Origin: Candidatus Poribacteria bacterium | Lineage (GTDB): Bacteria; Poribacteria; WGA-4E; PCPOR2b | Direction: 5' to 3' | Assembly (NCBI GenBank): GCA_003635265.1 | Contig: PYIZ01000052.1 | Location: 1 to 64,000 of the forward strand | DNA: 64,000 nucleotides | In this document: piece after piece, positions 8,600 to 17,419 of the stretch | Layout: the number at the start of each line of letters is the position of its first letter | Position numbering within the stretch: position 1 is the first letter of the stretch | Notes under the pieces: generated by a model | What the model was told of the DNA's origin: nothing | Seen by the model: only the letters and a program-made list of their open reading frames with translations | Database searches by the model: none | Made by a program: the position numbers and the translations under genes

Positions 8600-8944
8600 T
8601 TATTTTTCCCCTTTTGAGATCCGATCAACATGCTCCTGCACAATATCTTGCGGCGCAAATTTGATGAACAGCCACGCGCCGGGTACAATTATCAGGAATA
8701 TTCCAATAATGAGGTCGTCGGTATATCCGAGAATCGGAAAAATATCGGGAAGAAAATCTAAGCGCAAAAATAGGAAGTAACCCACTGCAAACGCAATCGC
8801 AAGCACCTCAAAAATGACGAGAATTGCTTTCCGGTAAATCGGGACACGCGCATCCCAGAATAACCGCCATGTCAATCTTATAAAATTTGGCAGATGATAA
8901 AGAAAACGAAAAAATCGAAATGACTTAGGTGTTCTTCCGAACAT
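8600..8944 (-). CDS. DUF1232 (YkvA-like) membrane protein
   Basis: The conserved DUF1232 core D-F-L-P-D-I-F-P-I-L-G-Y-T-D-D-L-I-I-G sits at about residues 62-80, between a hydrophobic segment (about 40-60) and a second one (about 78-98). That predicts a small integral membrane protein with the acidic D-D exposed. The ATG at 8944 is called; a TTG six bases upstream with closer GGAG spacing is possible. It converges on the TrpF-like gene with one base between stops. The biochemical role of the family is not established. Confidence 0.82.
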   Translation of the reverse strand: MFGRTPKSFRFFRFLYHLPNFIRLTWRLFWDARVPIYRKAILVIFEVLAIAFAVGYFLFLRLDFLPDIFPILGYTDDLIIGIFLIIVPGAWLFIKFAPQDIVQEHVDRISKGEK

Positions 8945-8961
8945 AACCAATCACATCTCCA

Positions 8962-9807
8962 TCAAAAATCGTCTACTAAACGCAATCTTTCATTCTCAAC
9001 TGTCCAGAGTTCCGCCTCTGTATAAATTCGTGGTGGTGAAAGTTTGTCCTTCGGCAACTCCCAATCCGGACGGAACCGTTGAATCAGAGTCACGGCATTC
9101 TTATAGGCAATCCGATTGCGGCTTTCTTCGTCAATATTCGCCGAATCCAACTCGGCTTGAAGTATACGGTAATCATAATAAGGCGCATCACCACCGAACA
9201 TAAGCCGTTCATTCCCCACTTGGTTGATTAGCCCCGAAAAGTTCCACTGGGACTCTCCTCCCTTCGGCCTCTGCACAATCTCAAACCAAACATTTTCCAA
9301 ATTACCACAAAATTCTACCGCTTCCTCACCAGCATGTTGGATGAAGGTCAGATCAGGGAAACGACGCGCAAATGACGCTGTCCTCGCTGGCGTTTCATGT
9401 AAAAGACAAAGCCCTTTCCCCATCGCCGCCACTTCAAGAAACGGGTAAAGTCGCCTTTCGGGTGACACGCCGCCCGGATGCCACATAACCCCCATCAAAC
9501 CGCTCCCCGTCAGTTCCCGCTCCAACGCTTCCACCCCAGCGAGCCCGTGGCGTATCTCAATAAGCGCAAGCCCGATCGGAAAACGATCTGGGTATTGACG
9601 ACACGCTCTGGATATCACTGCATTCTGATCACGTGTGTCAAGCAGCCCCCGCGCTTGCAGGCTGCCAACCGCAGTTGGACCAATAATCGCAGCGGCGATA
9701 CCTGCCGAAGCCATCCGTCCCAGACAGAGACCGGTATTCTGTCCTGCGATCGGGTCATACGTTATACTCATGCCGATATGACAATGGACATCAATGTAAG
9801 TTCGCAT
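8962..9807 (-). CDS. Amidohydrolase family 2 protein
   Basis: ATG 9807 follows GGAGGAGG. Residues 5-11 (I-D-V-H-C-H-I) give the H-x-H metal motif; H-E-T-P near 153 and Q-H-A-G near 172 supply further His ligands, and G-G-D-A-P-Y near 220 matches the conserved catalytic Asp. This is the amidohydrolase-2 TIM barrel (decarboxylases and lactone hydrolases). Length of 281 residues is normal. It reads with the downstream DUF1232 gene after 17 bp. A decarboxylase or lactonase acting in the neighbouring sugar or aromatic catabolism is plausible but not shown. Confidence 0.85.
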   Translation of the reverse strand: MRTYIDVHCHIGMSITYDPIAGQNTGLCLGRMASAGIAAAIIGPTAVGSLQARGLLDTRDQNAVISRACRQYPDRFPIGLALIEIRHGLAGVEALERELTGSGLMGVMWHPGGVSPERRLYPFLEVAAMGKGLCLLHETPARTASFARRFPDLTFIQHAGEEAVEFCGNLENVWFEIVQRPKGGESQWNFSGLINQVGNERLMFGGDAPYYDYRILQAELDSANIDEESRNRIAYKNAVTLIQRFRPDWELPKDKLSPPRIYTEAELWTVENERLRLVDDF

Positions 9808-9836
9808 GATCCTCCTCCACTCACATCAAAGAAACC

Positions 9837-9865
9837 GTAGGGGCGGGGTTCCCCGCCCGAATCTA
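9837..9865. repeat. GTAGG-family hairpin
   Basis: Perfect 8-bp arms GGGCGGGG/CCCCGCCC around TT (9841-9858), preceded by CGTAG. One of a family of intergenic hairpins with a conserved GTAGG edge and different arms. Confidence 0.65.
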
Positions 9866-9878
9866 CTTCCGCATTCAA

Positions 9879-10946
9879 TCAGCTTCTCCTTAAAGATTCC
9901 AAATCAATTGCCCGTCTTTCTTCCGTTGCTCTGCGTGCCGCTTCAATAATCGCCAGATTGTGTCTGCCGTGTTTCCCGCTAATCGGGAGTTCCCTGCCAG
10001 ATGCGAGAGCATTAAACGTTGCAGCAAAAAATCCGACATGCCCAGAAGGATCGTTAAATTCCGGGTCCGCCCGTCCGGGGATTTCGAGGTGTTGCCAGTC
10101 ATCCGCTCTGGTATAACGCATCAGTGAATCGGGCATATTCTTCCGATGCCTGATTCGAAGAGACCCTTCGTTTGTGTGGACTTCACACCAACCAGTATCA
10201 AGGTCAGGGACACACCATGCGCTCGAAACTGTGGACACGGCACCGTTCTCATGTTCGCAAAGTAGCATCGCAATATCATCGACGTCAACATCAATACTCA
10301 AAGTCTTGACCCGTGCCTCGACATATCGCACCGGGGAATCCATCAGCGCGTTCACCGAATAGATCTCGTGATATGAGGAGTCACCGATACATCCTCCGCC
10401 TTTCGCTTTGCTCGCGCGCCACGCTTGGGCGGGATCTGAATGCTCCGTTGAAAAATCTGCTGGTTTAAGCCCCATCCCCGCAGCCCGACCAAAAATTGAC
10501 GCTCCCAACTTCGCTCGCTGGACAAATCCCTCCTGCATCGCAAGCGTGTACAGATAGTTGTGCACGATGCCGTACGCCACATTGTTGCGCTCAACAGCAT
10601 CAAGAATTGTATCCGCTTCCGCCAATGAGGTCGCCATCGGTTTTTCAGATATAACCGCCACGCCTGCCGATGCTGCTTCCACGGCGTGTTCGGCGTGGAG
10701 GAAATGGGGCGTGGCAACCGTCACCGCATCAATTTCGGCTGTCGCCAACATGTCCCGGTAATCGGAATACTGCTGGTCGGGCGGCACACCAAAAGTTTGA
10801 CCAACCTGCTGTAAATTCGCCTCAAGCACATCTGCCAACGCAACCACCTTAACCGTATCTGGCAAGGATAGATACGCGCGGGCATGAACTAACTGGACAA
10901 TTCCACCACAGCCAATCAACCCCAAACGAACCGGTTTCGTCATCAT
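9879..10946 (-). CDS. Gfo/Idh/MocA family oxidoreductase
   Basis: The frame extends far upstream to 11144, but the Rossmann motif L-G-L-I-G-C-G-G starts only eight residues after the ATG pair at 10946/10943, so the start is set there, behind a GGGGG stretch. A-L-A-D-V marks the end of beta-2, S-E-K-P-M-A the conserved lysine loop, and G-G-G-C-I-G-D-S-S-Y-H the C-terminal domain with its conserved Asp and His. The family oxidises or isomerises sugars and cyclitols with NAD(P). It follows an M19-like gene by 22 bp on the same strand, probably one transcript with the amidohydrolase. Confidence 0.92.
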   Translation of the reverse strand: MMTKPVRLGLIGCGGIVQLVHARAYLSLPDTVKVVALADVLEANLQQVGQTFGVPPDQQYSDYRDMLATAEIDAVTVATPHFLHAEHAVEAASAGVAVISEKPMATSLAEADTILDAVERNNVAYGIVHNYLYTLAMQEGFVQRAKLGASIFGRAAGMGLKPADFSTEHSDPAQAWRASKAKGGGCIGDSSYHEIYSVNALMDSPVRYVEARVKTLSIDVDVDDIAMLLCEHENGAVSTVSSAWCVPDLDTGWCEVHTNEGSLRIRHRKNMPDSLMRYTRADDWQHLEIPGRADPEFNDPSGHVGFFAATFNALASGRELPISGKHGRHNLAIIEAARRATEERRAIDLESLRRS

Positions 10947-10960
10947 AACCCCCATCAACA

Positions 10961-10982
10961 CCAATGAACTAATGAACCAACA
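10961..10982. repeat. AATGAACC octamer satellite overlapping a gene end
   Basis: Units CCAATGAA, CTAATGAA, CCAACACC. On the minus strand it encodes the last residues V-L-V-H and the TAG stop of the M19-like gene. The HAD gene at 35256 ends in the same four residues for the same reason. Confidence 0.7.
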
Positions 10983-12189
10983 CCGCACGCGCAACGCGTA
11001 GCACATTCCCCCCAAGAATTTTCTGGATTTCACTATCCGAATACCCACGTTGAACCAGACCGATCGTAAAAAGGGGCCAATTCGTCCACGCCAAACTCTG
11101 TTTCTGATTTGCCTGCTGGAACTGTGACGAAAACATCGGATCATTGGGGTTCCAGAAATATTCCCACCGCTTTCGTTCAGCGCGCCGTTTCGGAATCCGC
11201 TGCTGCGCTTCTCGGCTTGCAGAGGAGGTATAAGCTACATCCGTGCCAATCGCAACATGGTCTACCCCAAAATTCTTGGCAACATAATCGACATGCGCTA
11301 AGAGCGCGCTGATGTCACCACTCCCGCCCAAAAACGCCGGAATCGCACAGATCCCAATATAACCGCCGGTGTCCACAATCGCACGAATAACTTCGTCCGG
11401 CTTACACCGATCATGCACGTTCACCGCGCAAGCCCCAGAATGACTCGCTACCATCGGACGCTCCGACGTCTGCGCCGCTTCGAGACTCGTTTGCCAACCA
11501 GAATGCGCAATATCCACAATCACACCAACCCGATTCATCTCCGCAACAACCGCCCTGCCAAAGTCACTTAACCCGCCGTTCGCCGGTTCCGCACAACCAT
11601 CACCAATCATGTTACGCCGATTATAAGTCAGGTGCATGATACGGATGCCGAGTTGGAAAAAGATCCGGATATACCGCAACTCCTCCTCGACCGAAACCCA
11701 GTCTTGAGGCAAGGGAACACCATTTCCGCTGAAATATAGACAGTGACGGTTTTCCTCCTTCGCGGCAACAATATCATCTGGCGTAACTGCTTTCTGGATA
11801 AAGTCACGCATCATGTCTGTGGCGTAAGTGAAACGCGCCAAACGCTTCACCAAGCGAAGTGCTGACTGCCCCTCCTCCCCTGCGTTCTGCACGATACAAG
11901 TTACTCCCGCAGCTTCCCACGCCGCCATAAACTCCTTCCGCTCCCGCTCATCGGTGACATATCGGGTCATGGACATATCTTCCATCATGTCCCGAACCTC
12001 GACCTCCGACGCACCGGCTTCCACAGCGGCAGCTACAATCTCTCCATCCACAGCCGCACGCGGTGCGAACCCGTATGAATCACAGACAATCGAGTTCCGA
12101 TGGAGTTCCATGCCGTGTTCTATCTCATGCGGACTCGGTTTCAAAATGTCCAACGCCACTTCGCGGGCGTGTTGCATCGCTTCGTTCAT
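10969..12189 (-). CDS. M19 renal-dipeptidase-like protein with degenerate first metal motif
   Basis: ATG 12189 sits six bases from GGAGG; an upstream TTG is less likely. M19 features are clear: V-D-I-A-H-S-G near residue 230, V-A-S-H-S-G near 252 (two His ligands), G-D-G-C-A-E-P and G-T-D-V-A-Y near 345. The N-terminal H-x-D that normally binds the first zinc is absent: the aligned stretch is V-C-D-S-Y-G-F. The protein may bind one metal, use other ligands, or be non-peptidase. It lies upstream of an oxidoreductase gene on the same strand, suggesting a catabolic role. Confidence 0.85.
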   Translation of the reverse strand: MNEAMQHAREVALDILKPSPHEIEHGMELHRNSIVCDSYGFAPRAAVDGEIVAAAVEAGASEVEVRDMMEDMSMTRYVTDERERKEFMAAWEAAGVTCIVQNAGEEGQSALRLVKRLARFTYATDMMRDFIQKAVTPDDIVAAKEENRHCLYFSGNGVPLPQDWVSVEEELRYIRIFFQLGIRIMHLTYNRRNMIGDGCAEPANGGLSDFGRAVVAEMNRVGVIVDIAHSGWQTSLEAAQTSERPMVASHSGACAVNVHDRCKPDEVIRAIVDTGGYIGICAIPAFLGGSGDISALLAHVDYVAKNFGVDHVAIGTDVAYTSSASREAQQRIPKRRAERKRWEYFWNPNDPMFSSQFQQANQKQSLAWTNWPLFTIGLVQRGYSDSEIQKILGGNVLRVARAVLVH

Positions 12190-12284
12190 GTACAACCTCC
12201 AACGACCTATAACATCAACTTTATGGAAAGGATTTTATCACAAATTGGGTGAGAAATACATTAAAAAATGGGGGAGGTTTGAAC

Positions 12285-12313
12285 TTGACACACACCCAAC
12301 GCGGATATATAAT
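12285..12313 (+). promoter_or_regulatory. Sigma-70 promoter
   Basis: TTGACA at 12285-12290 and TATAAT at 12308-12313, 17-bp spacer: both hexamers are exact consensus. It points at the oxidoreductase starting at 12360. Confidence 0.8.
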
Positions 12314-12359
12314 GGCGTCGTCATAATTCAACTTTATCGGATGGAGGCATTACTACCTC

Positions 12360-13409
12360 ATGAAAACCTACGGATTTGGAATTATCGGTTGCGGCATGAT
12401 CTCCGATTTTCACTCAGCGGCGATTGCAGAGCTAGAGGGCGGAAAACTGGTCGCTGTCAGCTCAAGGAACGAAGAAAACGCAAGGCGTGTGGCGGATCGG
12501 TACAATGTGGATTCGTATCCCGACTATAATGAGATGTTAAAACGTCCAGATCTGGATGTCGTTTCTATCTGCACACCGAGTGGTGCACATCGAGATCCAG
12601 CGGTCACCGCAGCAAAAGCGGGGAAGCACGTTATCGTCGAAAAACCGCTCGAAATCACCCTAGACCGCTGCGATGACATCATCCAAGCGTGTGACGAGGC
12701 GGGTGTCCGTCTATGCGCAATCTTCAACTCGCGCTTCACCGAAGGCAGCCAACTGGTCAAGAAAACCATCGAGAGCGGCCGTTTCGGTGTGCTTACGCTG
12801 GGCGATGCTTATATCAAGTGGTTTCGCACACAGGAGTATTACGACAGCGGTGGGTGGCGCGGCACGTGGGCACTCGACGGCGGCGGCGCACTGATGAACC
12901 AATCGATCCACGCAATCGATCTCCTACAATACTTCATGGGTCCCGTAAAAGCCGTGCAAGCCTTTACCGACACGATGACCCACGAACGCATCGAGGTCGA
13001 AGATGTTGCCGTCGCAGCACTCCGTTTTGAAAATGGCGCGTTGGGTGTGATCGAAGGCACCACAACCGTTTACCCCGGTCTCCTAAAGAAACTCGAAATC
13101 TCCGGCAATAAAGGCACCGTTACCCTCGAAGATGAGGACATTATCCGGTGGGAATTCGACCCAGATCTGCCCGAAGACGCAGAGATTCGTGAACAATTCG
13201 CAGAGACACGCTCAGGTGGGGGCGGCGCCGCAGATCCCCGCGCCATCAGTCATGAGAATCACCGTCTACAGATGCAAAACTTCATCGACGCCATCGAAAA
13301 CGGGACACCCCATCTCGTTGATGGCCGCGAAGGTCGCAAAGCGGTCGAGATCATCCTCGCCATCTACAGGTCCAGCCAAGAAGGACGGATGGTAGAACTG
13401 CCCCTCTAA
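12360..13409 (+). CDS. Gfo/Idh/MocA family oxidoreductase
   Basis: The NAD(P)-binding motif G-I-I-G-C-G-M-I-S-D-F-H is at residues 7-18, with V-E-K-P-L-E at about 92-97 (conserved Lys) and G-G-G-A-L-M-N-Q-S-I-H-A-I-D at about 175-188. Length 349 is standard. A consensus promoter lies 47 bp upstream of the ATG and GGAGG is 12 bases away. It is divergent from the M19-like/oxidoreductase pair, and as a second member of the same family in this cluster it may act on a related polyol or sugar acid. Confidence 0.92.
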   Translation: MKTYGFGIIGCGMISDFHSAAIAELEGGKLVAVSSRNEENARRVADRYNVDSYPDYNEMLKRPDLDVVSICTPSGAHRDPAVTAAKAGKHVIVEKPLEITLDRCDDIIQACDEAGVRLCAIFNSRFTEGSQLVKKTIESGRFGVLTLGDAYIKWFRTQEYYDSGGWRGTWALDGGGALMNQSIHAIDLLQYFMGPVKAVQAFTDTMTHERIEVEDVAVAALRFENGALGVIEGTTTVYPGLLKKLEISGNKGTVTLEDEDIIRWEFDPDLPEDAEIREQFAETRSGGGGAADPRAISHENHRLQMQNFIDAIENGTPHLVDGREGRKAVEIILAIYRSSQEGRMVELPL

Positions 13410-13580
13410 TCCTTAACGAACGCAAATTACCCTCCAAAGCCTTAGCGGGGCGATAGGTGTTAAGTTGAGAGTGGGAGAAGTACTTCTGTAGTTGATTTTC
13501 CAAAATCGACAATTTGATGTCGAGATATGATTTTCGATCTATAGTTGACTCAGGAAACACCATTCTCTCAATAATGGCAG

Positions 13581-14132
13581 TTATCGCTCAACCTGTTTGA
13601 GCCAACCCCACGTCGTGAGTGTCTTACCTGCGGGTGCAACTGAAAGAGGAGGGGCATACCATGCAGGATAAAGGTCATGACTGTCATGTTTACTGAGATT
13701 TCGCTGCTTACCTCCATTGGCGTCCATCACGTAGATTTCATAGTTCCCATCCCTGAAGGAACTAAACGCAATACGCTTGCCATCAGGAGACCATGAGGGT
13801 GAAATGTCAGAATGGCGATTATTCGTGAGTCTACGCTGATTCTTCCCAGCCGCATCCATCACATAGATTTCACGGTTCCCATCCCTCTCAGACATAAACG
13901 CAATCTGTTTACCATCGGGTGACCATGAGGGAGACCAGTCACCAGCGCGGTTCTTGGTGAGTCTGCGCTGATTCTTCCCATTGATGCCCATCACGTAGAT
14001 TTCAAAGTTTCCATCCCTATTAGACACGAAGGCAATCTGTGCCTGTGCGTCAACGGCTGTCATCAGGGGTGTCAACACTATGGTTAAAACGCCAGCTAAA
14101 ATCAAATGAGCGAGATTCGTTCTCCGGTGCAT
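13581..14132 (-). CDS. TolB-like beta-propeller protein, three-bladed short member
   Basis: ATG 14132 follows GAGGAGG; the upstream in-frame M-R-T-E-E-E is that ribosome-binding region translated. A Sec signal peptide ends near V-D-A-Q. Only three PD40 blades are present (E-I-Y-V-M plus P-S-W-S-P-D-G-K), against six in the other eight copies, yet the signal peptide and the C-terminal tail ([13 protein letters not shown]) are intact. It is last in the transcription direction. An in-frame loss of three blades is likely. A closed propeller would need oligomerisation. Confidence 0.8.
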   Translation of the reverse strand: MHRRTNLAHLILAGVLTIVLTPLMTAVDAQAQIAFVSNRDGNFEIYVMGINGKNQRRLTKNRAGDWSPSWSPDGKQIAFMSERDGNREIYVMDAAGKNQRRLTNNRHSDISPSWSPDGKRIAFSSFRDGNYEIYVMDANGGKQRNLSKHDSHDLYPAWYAPPLSVAPAGKTLTTWGWLKQVER

Positions 14133-14199
14133 CTGTTTTTCCTCCTCTGTTCTCAAATCGATCTTTTATCCTTAAACACCGCTCTTTCAATAATGGTAG

Positions 14200-15162
14200 C
14201 TATCGGTTGACCTCTTTGAGCCACCCCCACATTATAAACTTTTTGCCGGCGGGAGAAACCGAAAACGCAGAGTTCAACCATGCAGAATTAGTATCATCAT
14301 GGCGATTATTGGTGAGTCTTCGTAGATTCCCTCCATCGGTGTCCATCACGTAGATTTCCCTGTTCCCAAGCCTCTCAGACACGAAGGCAATCCGTTCACC
14401 GCCTGGAGACCATGAGGGAGACCGACCATCAACGGGATTTTTAGTGAGTTTTCGTAGATTCCCTCCATCGGCGTCCATCACGTAGATGTTAAAGTTTTCA
14501 AAGTCCCCCTGCCTATCAGACGAGAAGGCAACCCGTTCACCGTCGGGAGACCATGAGGGAGACAGGTCATTCTTTATACTTTTCGTAAGTCTTTGTTGAT
14601 TTCCCCCATCGGCGTCCATCACGTAAATTTCATAGTTCCCATCCCTATTAGACGAGAAGGCAAGCCGTTTACCGTCAGGAGACCATGAGGGGTGCTGATC
14701 ATCAGAGAGATTTTTAGTAAGTCTTTGTTCATTACCCCCGTCGGCGTCCATCACGTAGATTTCAGGGCCAAAGCCCCCGTCTCTAAGAGACACGAAGGCA
14801 ATCCGTTTGCCGTCGGGTGCCCATGAGGGAGACCAGTCATGTTTGGGATTGTTAGTGAGATTTAGTTGGTTGCCCCCATCGGCGTCCATCACGTAGATTT
14901 CTTGGTTCCCATTCCTCTCAGACGTGAAGGCAATGCGTTTACCGTCCGGTGACCATGAGGGAGACCCATCATACTGGGGATTATTGGTGAGTCTACGCTG
15001 ATTCCCCCCATCGTTATCCATCACGTAGATTTCTGCGTTCCCGTCCCTATGAGACACGAAGGCAATCTGTGCTTGCACGTCAACGCATACCATCAGCAGC
15101 GTTAGCCCCAACACGACAACGACAGCGAAAATGAAATGTGCGAGACTGTATCTCCGTTGCAT
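14200..15162 (-). CDS. TolB-like six-bladed beta-propeller, secreted
   Basis: Signal peptide (R-R-Y-S-L then a hydrophobic core ending V-D-V-Q-A-Q) followed by six PD40/WD40-like blades, each with E-I-Y-V-M-D-D-G-G-N, R-L-T-N/K-N and [12 protein letters not shown]. The TolB N-terminal domain is absent, so this is a propeller alone, exported to periplasm or outside. It ends in the shared tail [16 protein letters not shown] 15162 follows GAGGAGG. It is 67 bp from the next copy. Likely protein- or glycan-binding; no catalytic motif is seen. Confidence 0.88.
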   Translation of the reverse strand: MQRRYSLAHFIFAVVVVLGLTLLMVCVDVQAQIAFVSHRDGNAEIYVMDNDGGNQRRLTNNPQYDGSPSWSPDGKRIAFTSERNGNQEIYVMDADGGNQLNLTNNPKHDWSPSWAPDGKRIAFVSLRDGGFGPEIYVMDADGGNEQRLTKNLSDDQHPSWSPDGKRLAFSSNRDGNYEIYVMDADGGNQQRLTKSIKNDLSPSWSPDGERVAFSSDRQGDFENFNIYVMDADGGNLRKLTKNPVDGRSPSWSPGGERIAFVSERLGNREIYVMDTDGGNLRRLTNNRHDDTNSAWLNSAFSVSPAGKKFIMWGWLKEVNR

Positions 15163-15229
15163 CTGTTTTTCCTCCTCTGTTCTCAAATCGATCTTTTATC
15201 CTTAAACACCTTTCTCTCAACAGGGGCAG

Positions 15230-16261
15230 TTATCGATCAGCCTGCTTGAGCCACCCCCACATCGTAAACTTTTTGCCGGCAGGAGAAACCGAAAAAGGAG
15301 AGTTCAGCCATGCAGGATTAGCGTCACTATGGCGATTATTGGTGAGGTTTTGAGGATTCCCTCCATCGGCGTCCATCACGTAGATTTCAGTGTTCCCATC
15401 TTTATTAGACGAGAAGGTGATACGTTCACCGTCAGGGGACCATGAGGGATGCCAATTCCAAGCGCGATTATTGGTGAGGTTTTGAGGATTCCCTCCATCG
15501 GTGTCCATCACGTAGATGTCAAAGTTGTCAAAGTTCCCTTTCCTATCAGACACGAAAGCAATCCGCTCACCGTCAGGCGACCATGAGGGATACCACTCAT
15601 TATTCCGATTATTGGTGAGTCTCTGTTGATTCCCCCCATCGGCGTCCATCACGTAGATTTCAAAGGTGACGGCAAATTTGTTTTCAAAGTGGTCCTCCCT
15701 ACGGGCGCTGAAGACAATGTGTGCACCGTCGGGTGACCAAGAGGGATACCTGTCATCAGGCCAGCCGTCATCATCAGGATGGTTAGTGAGGTTTTGCTGA
15801 TTCCCTCCATCGGCGTCCATCACATAGATTTCCCAGTTAAAGCGCCCCTCTCTATCAGAGTCGAAGGCAATACGTTTACCGTCAGGGGACCAGGAGGGAG
15901 AGCTGTCAGAAGAGAGATTGTTAGTGAGGTTCTGCTGATTGCCTCCATCGGCGTCCATAACGTAGATTTCACCGTTCCCATCCCTATTAGACACAAAGAC
16001 AATGCGTTTGCCGTCCGGGGACCATGAAGGTGAACCATCATGAAGGCGATTATTGGTGAGTCTGCGCTGATTACCCCCATCGGCGTCCATCACATAGATT
16101 TCAAAAGCGGGTATACCGGGTACATCGTCTCGAATGTGCCCGTCTCTACTAGACGCGAAGGCAATCTGCCCCTGTGCGTCAACGACTATCATCAGCGATT
16201 TCAGACTTAATGCTACAACAAAAGTTAAAATCAGATGTGCGAGACTGTATCTCCGTCGCAT
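15230..16261 (-). CDS. TolB-like six-bladed beta-propeller, secreted
   Basis: Six PD40 blades; the first and fourth carry extra loops (around H-I-R-D-D-V-P-G and D-H-F-E-N-K-F-A-V-T). Signal peptide M-R-R-R-Y-S-L with core ending V-D-A-Q. The N-terminal half is most like the 16330 copy, including the D-S-D-R-E/D-G-R-F-N-W blade and the H-P-D-D-D-G-D-D-R-Y linker, but the tail is of the K-K-F-T-M-W-G-W-L type shared with the 14200 copy. RBS GAGGAGGAAGG. Confidence 0.88.
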   Translation of the reverse strand: MRRRYSLAHLILTFVVALSLKSLMIVVDAQGQIAFASSRDGHIRDDVPGIPAFEIYVMDADGGNQRRLTNNRLHDGSPSWSPDGKRIVFVSNRDGNGEIYVMDADGGNQQNLTNNLSSDSSPSWSPDGKRIAFDSDREGRFNWEIYVMDADGGNQQNLTNHPDDDGWPDDRYPSWSPDGAHIVFSARREDHFENKFAVTFEIYVMDADGGNQQRLTNNRNNEWYPSWSPDGERIAFVSDRKGNFDNFDIYVMDTDGGNPQNLTNNRAWNWHPSWSPDGERITFSSNKDGNTEIYVMDADGGNPQNLTNNRHSDANPAWLNSPFSVSPAGKKFTMWGWLKQADR

Positions 16262-16329
16262 CTATCCTTCCTCCTCTGTTTTCAAACGGTTTTTTTTGTC
16301 CTTAAACACTGTTTTCCCGATAATGGCAG

Positions 16330-17352
16330 CTAGCGGTTGACCTGTTTGACCCGTCCCCATATCGTGAGAGTCTTACCGGCGGGGGCAACCGAAAAAGGAG
16401 AGTTCAGCCATGCAGGACTACCATCACCATGGCGATTATTGGTGAGGTTTTGCTGATTACCACCATCGGCGTCCATAACGTAGATTTCACTGTTCCCATC
16501 CCTCCAAGACTTGAAGGCAATCCGTTTACTGTCAGGCGACCATGAAGGTCCCCAGTCAAGAATGCGATTATTGGTGAGTCTCTGTTGATTACCACCATTG
16601 GCGTCCATAACGTAGATTTCAAAGTTTTCAAAGTTCCCCTTCCTATCAGACGTGAAGGCAATCCGTTCACCGTCCGGAGACCATACGGGTGACAACTCAT
16701 TATTCCGATTATTGGTGAGTCTCTGTTGATTACCACCATTGGCGTCCATAACGTAGATTTCATAGGTGACGTCAAACTTGATTTCAACGTGCCCCTCCCT
16801 ACGGGCACTGAAGACAATCTGTTTACCGTCGGGAGACCATGAGGGATACCTGTCATCAGGATGTCCGTCATCATCAGGATTGTTAGTGAGTCTTTGAAGA
16901 TTCCCCCCATCGGTGTCTATCACATAGATTTCCCAGTTAAAGCGCCCATCCCTATCAGAGTCGAAGGCAATACGTTTACCGTCCGGGGACCAGCAGGGAG
17001 AGCCGTCATGAGAGGGATTGTTAGTGAGGTTCTGCTGATTCCCCCCATCGGCGTCCATAACGTAGATTTCAGCAGTGGGTATACCGTTCATAACGTGCCC
17101 ATCCCTCCGGGACTCAAAGACTATCCGTCTACCGTCGGGAGACCATGAGGGAGACCCATCCCAAGCGGGATTGTTAGTGAGGTTCTGCTGATTCCCCCCA
17201 TCGGCGTCCATAACGTAAATTTCAAAATTCCCATCCCTATTAGACACAAAGGCAATCTGCTCCTGTGCGTCAACGACTATCATCAGCGGTGTCAGACTTA
17301 ATGCTACAACGACACCTAAAATCAAATGTCCGAGACTGTATCTCCGTCGCAT
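16330..17352 (-). CDS. TolB-like six-bladed beta-propeller, secreted
   Basis: Six PD40 blades after a signal peptide (M-R-R-R-Y-S-L). Blades 2-4 closely match the 15230 copy, while the tail [15 protein letters not shown] is identical to the 17420 copy, so the gene looks mosaic. Start at 17352 follows GAGGAGGAAGG. Constant 67-68 bp gaps between copies suggest duplication of whole gene-plus-spacer units. Confidence 0.88.
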   Translation of the reverse strand: MRRRYSLGHLILGVVVALSLTPLMIVVDAQEQIAFVSNRDGNFEIYVMDADGGNQQNLTNNPAWDGSPSWSPDGRRIVFESRRDGHVMNGIPTAEIYVMDADGGNQQNLTNNPSHDGSPCWSPDGKRIAFDSDRDGRFNWEIYVIDTDGGNLQRLTNNPDDDGHPDDRYPSWSPDGKQIVFSARREGHVEIKFDVTYEIYVMDANGGNQQRLTNNRNNELSPVWSPDGERIAFTSDRKGNFENFEIYVMDANGGNQQRLTNNRILDWGPSWSPDSKRIAFKSWRDGNSEIYVMDADGGNQQNLTNNRHGDGSPAWLNSPFSVAPAGKTLTIWGRVKQVNR

Positions 17353-17419
17353 CTATCCTTCCTCCTCTGTTTTCAAATGGTTCTTTTATCCTTAAACACT
17401 GTTTGCCCGATAATGGCAG

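Noticed and set aside
11828..12529. Plus-strand 233-aa frame across the M19 start
   Set aside because: Overlaps the M19-like gene and the start of the oxidoreductase in another frame and is Ser/Arg-rich, typical of a shadow.
14133..14156. N-terminal M-R-T-E-E-E-K-Q extension of propeller genes
   Set aside because: The codons are the GAGGAGG ribosome-binding region read in frame; all copies align from the later M.
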